From assembly GCA_002163975.1 (NCBI GenBank), contig CP019636.1:6327501-6391500 (forward strand): DNA of 64,000 bases. The letters are read 5' to 3'. This DNA is from Nostocales cyanobacterium HT-58-2 (GTDB lineage Bacteria; Cyanobacteriota; Cyanobacteriia; Cyanobacteriales; Nostocaceae). Under the pieces are notes generated by a model. It saw nothing but the letters and a program-made list of their open reading frames with translations, had not been told where the DNA came from and searched no databases. The position numbers and the translations under genes were made by a program. Numbering within the stretch: position 1 is the first letter of the stretch; the number at the start of each line of letters is the position of its first letter. Below are positions 19,509 to 28,541 of the stretch, in pieces.

Positions 19509-20237
19509 TTGGAAAGTCATAAAGAAAAAATACTAGTGGTAGATGATGAAGCCAGCATTCGCCGGATTTTAGAAACGCGCCTTTCGATGATTGGCTACGA
19601 TGTGGTGACAGCTGGTGACGGAGAGGAAGCTTTGGACACTTTTCGCAAAGCTGACCCTGATTTAGTGGTTTTAGACGTCATGATGCCGAAGCTGGATGGC
19701 TACGGCGTGTGTCAAGAATTACGTAAGGAATCAGATGTCCCAATTATTATGTTAACAGCCTTGGGAGACGTGGCTGACCGAATCACGGGTCTGGAGTTGG
19801 GTGCTGATGACTACGTTGTCAAACCTTTTTCCCCTAAAGAGCTAGAAGCCCGTATTCGCTCGGTGCTGCGGCGGGTAGACAAAACAGGTGCCTCTGGCAT
19901 TCCCAGTTCTGGAGTGATTCATGTTAGCACTATAAAAATTGATACGAATAAGCGGCAAGTCTATAAAGGCGATGAGCGCATTCGGTTAACAGGTATGGAG
20001 TTTAGCTTACTAGAATTGTTAGTTAGCCGTTCTGGAGAAGCTTTCTCCCGTTCAGAAATTTTGCAGGAAGTCTGGGGATATACACCAGAGCGGCATGTGG
20101 ATACCCGCGTAGTAGATGTCCATATCTCCCGTTTACGGGCAAAGTTAGAAGATGATCCTAGTAACCCAGAGTTAATCCTCACAGCAAGAGGAACTGGTTA
20201 TCTATTTCAACGAATTATTGAACCAGGAGAGGAATAA
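19509..20237 (+). CDS. rpaB: OmpR-type response regulator RpaB
   Basis: About 242 residues: receiver (ILVVDDE, phospho-Asp in LVVLDVMMPK, Lys in YVVKPFS) plus an OmpR/PhoB winged helix (FSLLELLVSRSGEAFSR, RVVDVHISRLRAKLEDDP, GTGYLF). It matches cyanobacterial RpaB/Ycf27, the essential high-light and redox regulator, very closely. No ATG is available. I choose the second of two TTG codons (19509, giving MESHKEKILVVDDE) because AAGGAG lies only 2 bases before the first TTG (19500) and 11 before the second. Start confidence is moderate. Confidence 0.93.
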   Translation: MESHKEKILVVDDEASIRRILETRLSMIGYDVVTAGDGEEALDTFRKADPDLVVLDVMMPKLDGYGVCQELRKESDVPIIMLTALGDVADRITGLELGADDYVVKPFSPKELEARIRSVLRRVDKTGASGIPSSGVIHVSTIKIDTNKRQVYKGDERIRLTGMEFSLLELLVSRSGEAFSRSEILQEVWGYTPERHVDTRVVDVHISRLRAKLEDDPSNPELILTARGTGYLFQRIIEPGEE

Positions 20238-20274
20238 GGACAAGGGGATAAGACGGAATAATGATGAATGACGA

Positions 20275-20928
20275 ATGACTAAATCCGACCCCAACCAAGT
20301 TTTACGGCGTCTACCCATTATAGTAGGTGGGTTGGGCGCTGTACTTTTGCTGATTAACCGCTTGCTAGCACCGGAAATAACAACCTCCCAAGCGCGTGCA
20401 GATGTTTTAGGTGTGATTTTGAGTGCTGTGTTGATTTTAATCGGGTTAATTTGGCAGCAAGTACAACCGCGTTTACCTGAAGCGGTGCAGCTCATTGGAG
20501 AAGAAGGTTTTGTCCTTGCACCCGACTTACCGGAAGCTGTGAAAACAGAACTAGCTTGGGCATCACATTTGTTATTAACTAATACAGTGACGCGATCGCT
20601 CGTAATTTTCTACCAAGATAAAGTCTTGTTACGTCGGGGTATTTTAAGCCCTAAGGCAGAAGTCGTACCAGGGCCAATCCTAAAACGAGTGCTGGAAAAA
20701 CAAAAGCCAATTTATCTCGTAGATTTGAAAGTCTATCCAGGAAGGGTCGAATTTGATTATTTGCCAGAAAATACTCAAGGAGTCATTTGTCAACCGATTA
20801 GCACAGAGGGGGTTCTGATTTTAGGAGCAAATGCTCCTCGTAGCTATACTAAACAAGATGAAAACTGGATTACAGGAATTGCAGATAAATTAGCTGTTAC
20901 CCTAAAACAGAAAATAGGTCATAGTTAG
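20275..20928 (+). CDS. Cofactor assembly of complex C subunit B (CCB-type)
   Basis: 217 residues with two N-terminal hydrophobic helices (IIVGGLGAVLLLINRLLA and VLGVILSAVLILIGLIW, about residues 15-60) and a soluble domain containing EEGFVLAPDLPEAVK and GVILSPK-like strands. It resembles the CCB2/CCB4 family that attaches the covalent c-type haem ci to cytochrome b6 of the b6f complex in thylakoids. Starts 37 bases after rpaB on the same strand and may be co-transcribed with it. Assignment is from recalled family similarity. Confidence 0.82.
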   Translation: MTKSDPNQVLRRLPIIVGGLGAVLLLINRLLAPEITTSQARADVLGVILSAVLILIGLIWQQVQPRLPEAVQLIGEEGFVLAPDLPEAVKTELAWASHLLLTNTVTRSLVIFYQDKVLLRRGILSPKAEVVPGPILKRVLEKQKPIYLVDLKVYPGRVEFDYLPENTQGVICQPISTEGVLILGANAPRSYTKQDENWITGIADKLAVTLKQKIGHS

Positions 20929-21052
20929 GCGGTGAAACCATTGCAGGCTCTTACGGGCACAGTTTGTCAACGCCACGTTTGGTAGGCGCACAATGTGCCC
21001 ATAGGACTAATAATTCGTGACAAAACCGACAACTCACAAATCACAAACAATC

Positions 21053-21571
21053 ATGCAAATTATTTACTGGATACTTATTACCTTAATGTTGGTGGGTATT
21101 GTTGGCGCTGTCGTTCCTGCCATTCCAGGAGCTAGTTTAATTTTAGTTGCAATTATTATTTGGGGGATTGTAAGCGGTTCCTTTGCTGCTATAAAGATAC
21201 CCCTGATTGTCACAGTTATCGTTTTACTCCTTAGTATAGGAGTTGATTTTTTAGCAAGCTACTTGGGTGCAAGAAAAGCAGGTGCTAGTCAGTGGGGGCA
21301 AATTGGTGCAATTGTTGGATTAGTACTGGGTTTTTTAGGATTATTGCCAACATTACCTTTTGGTGGTCCATTATTAGGAATATTACTGGGACCGCTTGTT
21401 GGAGCGATTATCGGCGAGTATCTTTACCGACGGAACTTCAGGTTGGCTATTAAGGCGGGTATTGGAATCGTCGTAGGTACACTTGTCGGGAATTTGCTCC
21501 AAGGGTTATTGGCGATCGCATCTGTTATCGTTTTTGTAATAACAACTTGGCCACAGGTTTATGGGGCTTAA
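21053..21571 (+). CDS. DUF456 family membrane protein
   Basis: About 172 residues, almost wholly hydrophobic, with five or so Gly/Ala-rich transmembrane helices. DUF456 hallmarks: GIVGAVVPAIPGASLI, the SYLGARKAGASQWGQIGAIVG loop, and PFGGPLLGILLGPLVGAIIGEY. I use the ATG at 21053 (MQIIYWIL); a GTG 12 codons upstream is also open. Function of the family is unknown. It is the last plus-strand gene before the glycan cluster. Confidence 0.85.
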   Translation: MQIIYWILITLMLVGIVGAVVPAIPGASLILVAIIIWGIVSGSFAAIKIPLIVTVIVLLLSIGVDFLASYLGARKAGASQWGQIGAIVGLVLGFLGLLPTLPFGGPLLGILLGPLVGAIIGEYLYRRNFRLAIKAGIGIVVGTLVGNLLQGLLAIASVIVFVITTWPQVYGA

Positions 21572-21602
21572 AATTTAGCATAGGAAAATAGCTCTTACTA
21601 AG

Positions 21603-22526
21603 CTATCTGAGCTGCTTTAATTGATGCTTTAAATGATCCAATGTCCTCTGCCAAGGACTTTTCTTAGCTTTTGGTGGGAAAACCGCCGGTGGGATTGCCG
21701 GATTAAGATTACGGTAATATTCCCAAATCTCCCAATAGGGACAACCAGGTTCAATGCGGATACCAGCCCAGTGGAGATATTGTAGGAATTGATTTATTGA
21801 AGGGTCAATGAGCCTATTTTCTTGAGTCTTAAAATGAGGGCTACCTGCCCAATTTCCTGGCGCTTTCCCATCTCTACGGACAATGTTAAAGCGACTGGGA
21901 ATCCGTTTGAGAAGCATATAGTTGATAATTGGTTGGTCTGAGGTTTTTTGGGAAAAATCAAAGTATTCTGGATGGGCTGCGCACTCAGCAAATGTTTCAT
22001 ACAAATTTTCTTCTGAAACCAGATTCTTCTTAGAACCCCAAAAACCACCATTAAAAATATCTTTGACTTCAATGTTAGTAAATATTTTATCTTCTAAAAC
22101 TTTCTGGGTAAAGACATTCTTAATGCCAGTTGTGTGTTGATAATCGCAACAAATAAAATCATATTGACTAAGATAGTTCAGATTATCAATAATTTTTTCA
22201 AAAACAACTATATCTGTATCTATATACAAAAACTCATCAAACGGTCCAAACCAACAAGCTTGCTTACGAAATTGATTGGGACGTGCAAAAAATTTCCCTC
22301 CAAAAATTTCATATAACTTTTTGGATAATCTATCAATCAAATCTAAGTCTTCGTAGATTTGTACTCCATAATACTGGATAAGTAAATCTGCAATTCTATG
22401 ATAATTGTCATCATAGGGAATCATGATAATTGGCGTTTCTATATCGTATAAACGGATACTGTTAAGGAGTGCGATCGCATGATCTGTCACCTTATCATTC
22501 GCAATAATATAAATTCCCCTAGTCAT
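21603..22526 (-). CDS. Glycosyltransferase-like protein (Npun_R2821/R2822-like), copy 1
   Basis: About 307 residues, related to the next upstream gene; both start with G-I-Y/C-x-x-A-N-D and a domain tracking chain position. The DxD-type motif LYIDTDIVVFE and the HWAG motif suggest a nucleotide-sugar-dependent GT-A fold (GT8-like). I choose the ATG at 22526 because GAGG precedes it; a TTG six codons upstream also keeps frame and would overlap the previous gene. I recall such cyanobacterial proteins being grouped as an Npun_R2821/R2822 family. Substrate unknown; part of the surface-glycan cluster. Confidence 0.75.
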   Translation of the reverse strand: MTRGIYIIANDKVTDHAIALLNSIRLYDIETPIIMIPYDDNYHRIADLLIQYYGVQIYEDLDLIDRLSKKLYEIFGGKFFARPNQFRKQACWFGPFDEFLYIDTDIVVFEKIIDNLNYLSQYDFICCDYQHTTGIKNVFTQKVLEDKIFTNIEVKDIFNGGFWGSKKNLVSEENLYETFAECAAHPEYFDFSQKTSDQPIINYMLLKRIPSRFNIVRRDGKAPGNWAGSPHFKTQENRLIDPSINQFLQYLHWAGIRIEPGCPYWEIWEYYRNLNPAIPPAVFPPKAKKSPWQRTLDHLKHQLKQLR

Positions 22527-22536
22527 ATCATCATCC

Positions 22537-23532
22537 TCAACCAACTAATCTTAACTTTCGTAAAATGCGCGTCGCTAGACTTGGTGGTGCATTGTGAGCT
22601 TTTGGTTTGTTCTTGAACTTCGGTCGCTTATCTGGTTCGTGCAGATATCGATAATGCAAGAAAATATCTCGATAAGGAAAATCAATATTTTCCCCAGCAC
22701 AAACGCGACTAAACAACTTAGACGACAAACCGATATAGTGAATATAAGTTAACCGATGACCTTTGTCATACAAAATATTGTCTCTGGCTTCAAAATGAGA
22801 AGAGGTCACGCAACAACCAGTTCTTTCATTTTCAGGAAGATGGTGGGCAAAATTATAGCTAGAGATGTCTGACTTCATGACCATATAGTTAAGAATTGTT
22901 TGGTCGGGAGCCATATCATAAAGAACCTCAGCTTCCCCTTGCTGCAGGGACTCCAGCAAGTATGAACGCTTTTGTACATCAAATATATCTTTTTTGGAGC
23001 TATAAAACCCCGAACAGAATATTTCTGTTTGCAGTCTTTCTGGTGTAAATAATTCCCTTAATTGAGTGGATGAAGAATTATAAACATGAGACAAATCCTT
23101 GAATTGAAAGTCATACACCACCCAGTCATATTGATTGAGTTGAGCAAAAATTTGCTCTAGGGAACTCATTAATAAAGTGTCAGCATCCATATAGACAAAG
23201 CGGTCAAAAGGAGCATCAAAAGCACAGTAACGTCTATGAGTCCCAACTCGATGATACCTGTCACGACCGATTTGCTGCCAATGCTCTTGTGCTGTAGGAT
23301 GAGCATCCCAAATATTGCGGACAAACTCATCCCATTGTTGAATGGAATCTTGATTATCGTACAGTTGTACGTTAGGACGACGACTAATTTCCATAGCAAT
23401 TTGTGTTGTGTTGTTGTCGTAGGGATAGACACAAACGGGCATTTCTTGCCCATAAATTGCCTCTATGCTGTTGAGTAGAGCCACAAGTTGGTCGTAAACT
23501 TGGTCATTCGCGAGGGTACAAATACCATCCAT
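22537..23532 (-). CDS. Glycosyltransferase-like protein (Npun_R2821/R2822-like), copy 2
   Basis: 331 residues, a diverged tandem paralogue of the gene that follows it on the minus strand. It has GICTLANDQVYDQLVALLNSI at the N-terminus, a DxD-type motif in FVYMDADTLLMSS, and LTYIHYIGL near the C-terminus where the sister has HWAG. No membrane helix or signal peptide. The separation from copy 1 is only about 10 bases, so the two are co-transcribed and may act on the same glycan. Confidence 0.75.
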   Translation of the reverse strand: MDGICTLANDQVYDQLVALLNSIEAIYGQEMPVCVYPYDNNTTQIAMEISRRPNVQLYDNQDSIQQWDEFVRNIWDAHPTAQEHWQQIGRDRYHRVGTHRRYCAFDAPFDRFVYMDADTLLMSSLEQIFAQLNQYDWVVYDFQFKDLSHVYNSSSTQLRELFTPERLQTEIFCSGFYSSKKDIFDVQKRSYLLESLQQGEAEVLYDMAPDQTILNYMVMKSDISSYNFAHHLPENERTGCCVTSSHFEARDNILYDKGHRLTYIHYIGLSSKLFSRVCAGENIDFPYRDIFLHYRYLHEPDKRPKFKNKPKAHNAPPSLATRILRKLRLVG

Positions 23533-23573
23533 ATCTTTCTAGATAAGGCGAGAGAGGAAGAAATGATACTTTT

Positions 23574-23679
23574 GTAGGATGGGAAGCGCGAAGCGTAACC
23601 CGTGTTGTCTAAGCAATTGAGTCAAGTACAAAGAAGTTTGAGCAATTGATGCGTTACGAATCACGCTAACGCATCCTAC
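23574..23679. repeat. Palindromic intergenic repeat
   Basis: Bounded by GTAGGATG (23574-23581) and its reverse complement CATCCTAC (23672-23679), with an inner 9-bp perfect stem GATGCGTTA / TAACGCATC at 23648-23656 and 23667-23675. This resembles the dispersed GTAGGATG...GCGTTA palindromes common in cyanobacterial intergenic DNA. It fills the gap between the GT10-like gene and copy 2. Confidence 0.7.
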
Positions 23680-23807
23680 TGGCGCGACACAGCTAAATTT
23701 GTGCATTAGATTTGTAGTCAACTTCTGTGCTAAAGCACTACTACGAGCTTTTTCTATCGCATCATTTTAGTCTTGTCACGCCACTACATTTATTCATGTC
23801 GAACGAC

Positions 23808-24785
23808 TTAGCAGGACGAGAATTTAGCAACGAATTCTGAAAGCCAATTGAGTAGATTAAGTTTATGGAGAATAATTTGTCTGGCTTCTTTGATGGCTTC
23901 TTTTGCGGCATACCAAGCATCAGGGTTAGCAGTAACTTCTTGTATGTAAGCAATGCCTTTTTCATCTAAGCTAGGTAATCGCAAAAAACTCCCTGGTGGC
24001 AATAATTTATCAGCAGCCGATCCACCGTAGTAAATTGGCAGACACCATGCAAGAAGCGCATCCCAAAGTTTCTCACTGACATACCAGTCATTCTCAGCAT
24101 AGTTTTCAATTGCTAGATTGTAATAGTAGGGTGCCATGCCATACCATTTGTTGCTTAACTCTTTTCGTGTTATTGTCCATGCAGGTAAGTTCCGTCCATA
24201 CAAATCAAACTTCACTTCACTGGTTTGTAAGGATTGCAAAAACTGTAACCGTTTGTGATGATTAGCTGTGCGGTTAATTCCCGAGGTAATCCAACTGCAG
24301 AACGCAACCTTTTCTGGATGTGGCATTTCATTTAATTCACGAAATGAGTTGCTGTGATACCAAATTGCAGGCATATAATTGGAAATGGGAGCAAAATCAT
24401 CAGGTCCTGAAATGTGACCACAATATTTCTGCGCTTGCTGATAATTTTGTTTATTTCTGTCAACAACCTCATCTAATGGTGGTTCTCGTAATAGATAAAT
24501 AATCCTTTCTTTACTGACGCCACGTAACAAAGAATTGATATTTAATTCAGGTATTTGCTGTTGTTTGCGAAACAAATTAAACCAAGGTTTCTGCTGTGTA
24601 GGTTGAGGAAAATCAAATTGATACATCAGCAGAAAGTCTGGTTTCGGTGAAAGCGCTTGCATTTGTATATTGCCCCAAAGACCAAATTGATGAGGCGTTT
24701 GTTGCCACAGCCAATCGCATCTTGTATCAAGATTTTGATAGCTGCTTATCATACCAACAGTTTGTATAACCATTTTTTTATGCAA
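23808..24785 (-). CDS. Glycosyltransferase family 10 (fucosyltransferase-like)
   Basis: 325 residues. The C-terminal half carries the GT10 alpha-1,3-fucosyltransferase signature: YYNLAIENYAENDWYVSEKL followed by WDALLAWCLPIYYGG, which holds the nucleotide-sugar (GDP-fucose) binding site. The N-terminal domain is variable, as usual for acceptor recognition. Its first 8 bases overlap the stop of the upstream GT4 gene, so translation is probably coupled; an alternative start is the Met at residue 5. Acceptor unknown, presumably a surface polysaccharide or lipid-linked glycan. Confidence 0.85.
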   Translation of the reverse strand: MHKKMVIQTVGMISSYQNLDTRCDWLWQQTPHQFGLWGNIQMQALSPKPDFLLMYQFDFPQPTQQKPWFNLFRKQQQIPELNINSLLRGVSKERIIYLLREPPLDEVVDRNKQNYQQAQKYCGHISGPDDFAPISNYMPAIWYHSNSFRELNEMPHPEKVAFCSWITSGINRTANHHKRLQFLQSLQTSEVKFDLYGRNLPAWTITRKELSNKWYGMAPYYYNLAIENYAENDWYVSEKLWDALLAWCLPIYYGGSAADKLLPPGSFLRLPSLDEKGIAYIQEVTANPDAWYAAKEAIKEARQIILHKLNLLNWLSEFVAKFSSC

Positions 24786-25989
24786 TCAGAGGAGGACGAA
24801 AAGATTCATCCACATAACTCAAAATTTTAGCTGCTCGATTTTCCCAAGAAAACTGCTTCACAAAATTAATAAGATTTTGATAACCTTCAACCTTCCTCGG
24901 GTAAGTTTTTAAAACTTGTTCTATTGCTTCGGCAAATTTGCGAGGATTATCTGGTTCACACCAAGCGGTAATCGCTTGAGTATCCTTAAACTCCATTAAA
25001 GAGGGAATTTCTGTTGCAACAATAGGATTTCCAGAAGTTAAGTAGTCAAATAGCTTCATGGGAGATGTAAATGTTGCAGCTTTTCCCGAACAATGAGGAT
25101 GAGCCAAAATATCAGCTGCTTGTAGTAAAGATGGTAAATCCTGGTGCAAGATATATCCCAAAAATATTATGTTGTTAACCTGCTTTTCTTTTGCTAATTG
25201 CTGATAATAAGCGACTTCTTCTTCAGTACCTCCTGCACAGACTATTTGAATTTTTGGCATGATTGCAGCAACATCAACAAGTAGATCAATACCTTTAAAT
25301 TTTCTTAATGCTCCTGAATAAACAACCAAATATGAATGTTCATCTTTGAGAAGTTTTTTGCGCCATTCTTTTACTTTTAATGGCTGTCTTTTCATGAATG
25401 AGGAATTATAGCCGTTGTGCAATTTAATTAATTTTTCTGGTGGCATTCCATTTTGGATCATACTTTCTCTTACTGTATCAGCGACTGTTACAGCAACTTG
25501 AAAAAGTGGATGATTGACAATTTCTGGCTCAAATTGCTTATCTTCGTGATGATGATGTTCGTAAATTGCTGGTACGCCATTTTTGATTGCTGCTTTGATA
25601 AAATTCCAGTTCCAAGCGTGAACAAGTTTGGTTGTCGAAACGATATGAAAGGGAAAGTAATATTTTGTGGCAATTGTATTAGAGTCAGTGAATTTGCTTT
25701 TGATAAAATCGATAGGCCAAGGCATTGGTAGAGGAGCAACTTTGAGCTTTTGTTGAATATTGTAGTATTTGATGAGTGCTGCTGGTGTTTTCCTCGGTTG
25801 AAATGGACGAGCTAAATGAACTGGATTGAAAGCTGCTAATCCTTTGTAAGGGTATACCAAAACCGATGAATACCCCAAGTTTGCTGCTGCGTTTGCTGCA
25901 TTGGTAGACTGTACAATATGAGCTTCTGGCTTGGGTATTTCTTCTGTTAAAAAGAAGACGTAGTTTTTTAGAAGAGCAGTATTTTTCAT
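24778..25989 (-). CDS. Glycosyltransferase family 4
   Basis: 403-residue GT-B glycosyltransferase. It has the group-1 C-terminal domain with VVYSGALRKFKGIDLLVDV, IIFLGYI, LLQAADILAHPHC and the donor-binding FTSPMKLFDYLTSGNPIVATEIPS segment, equivalent to the E-x7-E motif. N-terminal His-rich acceptor region EHHHHEDKQ. It lies 4 bases downstream of the ABC exporter and overlaps the GT10 gene, placing it inside a tight operon. Confidence 0.88.
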   Translation of the reverse strand: MKNTALLKNYVFFLTEEIPKPEAHIVQSTNAANAAANLGYSSVLVYPYKGLAAFNPVHLARPFQPRKTPAALIKYYNIQQKLKVAPLPMPWPIDFIKSKFTDSNTIATKYYFPFHIVSTTKLVHAWNWNFIKAAIKNGVPAIYEHHHHEDKQFEPEIVNHPLFQVAVTVADTVRESMIQNGMPPEKLIKLHNGYNSSFMKRQPLKVKEWRKKLLKDEHSYLVVYSGALRKFKGIDLLVDVAAIMPKIQIVCAGGTEEEVAYYQQLAKEKQVNNIIFLGYILHQDLPSLLQAADILAHPHCSGKAATFTSPMKLFDYLTSGNPIVATEIPSLMEFKDTQAITAWCEPDNPRKFAEAIEQVLKTYPRKVEGYQNLINFVKQFSWENRAAKILSYVDESFRPPLIA

Positions 25990-25993
25990 AACT

Positions 25994-28237
25994 TTAAATT
26001 TTCATACTATCTTCAAAATGATCTAATTTATCTAGTAGAAGCAACGCAGATTGATAAGTTGTCTTGATAAATTCATGTTGTTTTTCTTGCGTGCTTATCA
26101 AATCATCAGCTAAAGAATCTGGAAAGCTAACTATAGGATTAAGAGTTATCCGAAACTGATTACAAGTCATTAGTAATGTTTGATTTAATGTGGCTATATT
26201 CTGATTTAGTTCTGCATCTGATATGGACCAACTCTTTTGCAGGTTAACAATATCTTCAAAAACATCAATGATGTTAAGAACTTTCAAGGCTGATTTATAA
26301 AATTCTTCTATGAATTTCTGTCGCTGTTGAGGATTGTTTTCCCTGTCATCAAGTAATAAGCGCAAAGAATCAATCATGGAGTTAAGCCGCGTGCGCATTT
26401 CACCACAGATGCGGACAAAGCTTTGTTGGCGTTTGGTGGCTGTTTCCGCTTTCTCAGCAAATTGCATTGTATAGAGGCGCGAGTAGTAACCACCTTTTTG
26501 TAAGAGTTCTTCATGAGTTCCCATCTCCACCACACTTCCTTGATCCAATACGGCGATTTGATCAGCTTTTTGCACCGTGGAAAGGCGATGGGCAATCACC
26601 AACGTTGTACGATCGCGACTAAGATCATCCAATGCACCTTGAACTAAACGTTCAGAAACAGTATCTAAGGCGCTGGTTGCTTCGTCTAAAATGAGAATTT
26701 CCGGATTTTGCAGTAAAGCACGCGCTATAGCAAGGCGTTGTCTTTGTCCTCCAGACAACATGACACCGCGATCGCCAATGAGGGTGTCAAATCCTTGGGG
26801 CAATTTGATGATAAATTCATAGGCATTTGCCCGCTTAGCTGCAATCATGATTTCCTCTTCTATCGCCTCTGGTCGTCCATAAGCAATATTCTTTCGTACT
26901 GTATCGTTGAAGAGGAAGGTATCTTGACTGACAATTCCCATTGCCTGTCGCAATGATTTTAAATCAAAATCACGCAAATCGATACCATCGATAGTAATAC
27001 ACCCAGATGTAGGATCATAAAATCTGGGTAAAAGGTCTGCCAGTGTTGATTTACCTGCACCAGAACCACCGACCAAAGCTAATGTGGTACCGCGTGGTAT
27101 GGATAAATTTACATTTTTTAAGACCAACTTCTCATAACTAGGGTACGCAAAGGACATGCACTGAAAATGTATGCCTTTTTGTAACTTCGTGTAAGGTATT
27201 TTACCGTTAACCATTAACGGCTTATTATCCAGACATAAAAAGTCAGTAACCACCTCTACACTGGTGGCGGTACTGGCAAAACTACTACGAATAGTATTAA
27301 GCTGAGAAATAAAAGGTAGCACTCGCAACAGAACCAGCAAATATGTGAGCATCACAGCAGAAAGAGACACAACTTGCTGTGCAAAGAACGTGCGACTCAA
27401 AAAGATAATCAGGAGTAAGGCTGTAATACCCATAACCTCACTCATGGGTGCGATCGCCTCAGAATTCACTTGAGAATCAAAATCTGCTTTTTCGCGATCG
27501 CGAATAAGCTTCCTAATTCTATGAAATTCTCTTTGTTCATTACCCGTTGCTTTAACTAGACGAATTCCATTGAGGGTTTCTAGTACAGAGATGGAATATG
27601 CTTTAGACATATCACTCAACTGCTTGCCAAAATGCTTAGAACGGGAGATAGCATACTGATTAATGAGCGTTATAAAAGACAGCAAAACCGTAGCTGCAAT
27701 TGTCAGTTGCCAAGAAATTGACAGCAGTAACCCAACAAAAACGAGAATTGTAATTCCTAGAATAATGACTTTAATCGTATTTCCTATAGCACTGGCTGCA
27801 CGACCAATTTCTCCACCAAGACGGTTAATTAAATCGCCAACTTTCATCTTGGTGTAATAATCTATGTCAATGTTTAGCAATAACTGTAAGCCGGCTTCTC
27901 GTATATCAGAAGTCAGCTTACGTGTTAAAGTACTAGAAGCCAAAGTGCTAGCATAACTTGCTAAATTTTTCAAAAAAATTGTGACTATAATTGCTCCTGC
28001 CATGACCAATAAGCGGTAATCTTCTGGAACATTATCGAATGGATACATAATTTTTTGAATAATGGGAGGAGCACCACTTAAATCTACTTCTTGTCCCACA
28101 ATTCTTAAAATTACGGGTACAATTAAAGTCGTACTCACGCCATTAAATAAAGCTCCAGAAAATCCCAATACTATCGTCAAAAGAATTAACCCTGGATAGG
28201 GTTTAGCAAATCTGAATAGTAGCTTACTGGTTAACAT
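25994..28237 (-). CDS. ABC exporter (MsbA/HepA-like) with C-terminal HisKA-like tandem extension
   Basis: 747 residues: a six-helix type-1 exporter membrane domain (about 1-310), then an ATPase domain with Walker A GGSGAGKSTL, Q-loop, signature LSGGQRQRLAIAR, Walker B EILILDEATSALD and the H-loop in AHRLST, ending near residue 590. The family exports lipid-linked glycans or glycolipids. About 150 extra residues follow: two helical repeats, EMRTRLNSM...SALKVLNIIDVFEDI and QFRITLNPI...SALLLLDKLDHFEDS, that look like histidine-kinase dimerisation domains with the phospho-His replaced (by Gly and Asn). It lies between a GT4 gene on each side, so it probably exports the product of this cluster. 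Confidence 0.9.
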   Translation of the reverse strand: MLTSKLLFRFAKPYPGLILLTIVLGFSGALFNGVSTTLIVPVILRIVGQEVDLSGAPPIIQKIMYPFDNVPEDYRLLVMAGAIIVTIFLKNLASYASTLASSTLTRKLTSDIREAGLQLLLNIDIDYYTKMKVGDLINRLGGEIGRAASAIGNTIKVIILGITILVFVGLLLSISWQLTIAATVLLSFITLINQYAISRSKHFGKQLSDMSKAYSISVLETLNGIRLVKATGNEQREFHRIRKLIRDREKADFDSQVNSEAIAPMSEVMGITALLLIIFLSRTFFAQQVVSLSAVMLTYLLVLLRVLPFISQLNTIRSSFASTATSVEVVTDFLCLDNKPLMVNGKIPYTKLQKGIHFQCMSFAYPSYEKLVLKNVNLSIPRGTTLALVGGSGAGKSTLADLLPRFYDPTSGCITIDGIDLRDFDLKSLRQAMGIVSQDTFLFNDTVRKNIAYGRPEAIEEEIMIAAKRANAYEFIIKLPQGFDTLIGDRGVMLSGGQRQRLAIARALLQNPEILILDEATSALDTVSERLVQGALDDLSRDRTTLVIAHRLSTVQKADQIAVLDQGSVVEMGTHEELLQKGGYYSRLYTMQFAEKAETATKRQQSFVRICGEMRTRLNSMIDSLRLLLDDRENNPQQRQKFIEEFYKSALKVLNIIDVFEDIVNLQKSWSISDAELNQNIATLNQTLLMTCNQFRITLNPIVSFPDSLADDLISTQEKQHEFIKTTYQSALLLLDKLDHFEDSMKI

Positions 28238-28320
28238 CAGGAATATGTATCAGAATCTACTTAGGATTTATAAATTTAGATTGGCAATAGACTTTTGCAA
28301 AAGTCTCTTTTTGAAAGAAA

Positions 28321-28372
28321 ATCACAGAGAAACACAGATAATTATCGATATTCATCTGTGTTTCTCTGTGAT
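28321..28372. terminator. 19-bp perfect inverted repeat, possible bidirectional terminator
   Basis: Arms at 28321-28339 (ATCACAGAGAAACACAGAT) and 28354-28372 are perfect reverse complements with a 14-base loop. It is followed by TCTTTTTA on the plus strand, and T-rich DNA also follows on the minus side. It lies in the 304-base gene-free gap between the upstream GT4 gene and the ABC exporter, so it may split the cluster into two transcripts. Related words recur after rplI (33500-33629). Confidence 0.7.
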
Positions 28373-28541
28373 TCTTTTTAGGTTTATTGGTATTTTGACA
28401 AGAAGTTTAATCACTTTATTTCACATAAATAATACTGAGCAATATTCATAGCTCTGTTTTATCCAAACATAGTTATCTTCCAACACTTTCTTCCGCCAAA
28501 AAATCATCTACTTCTTCAGTTAAAATGATTTCTCTTCTAGT

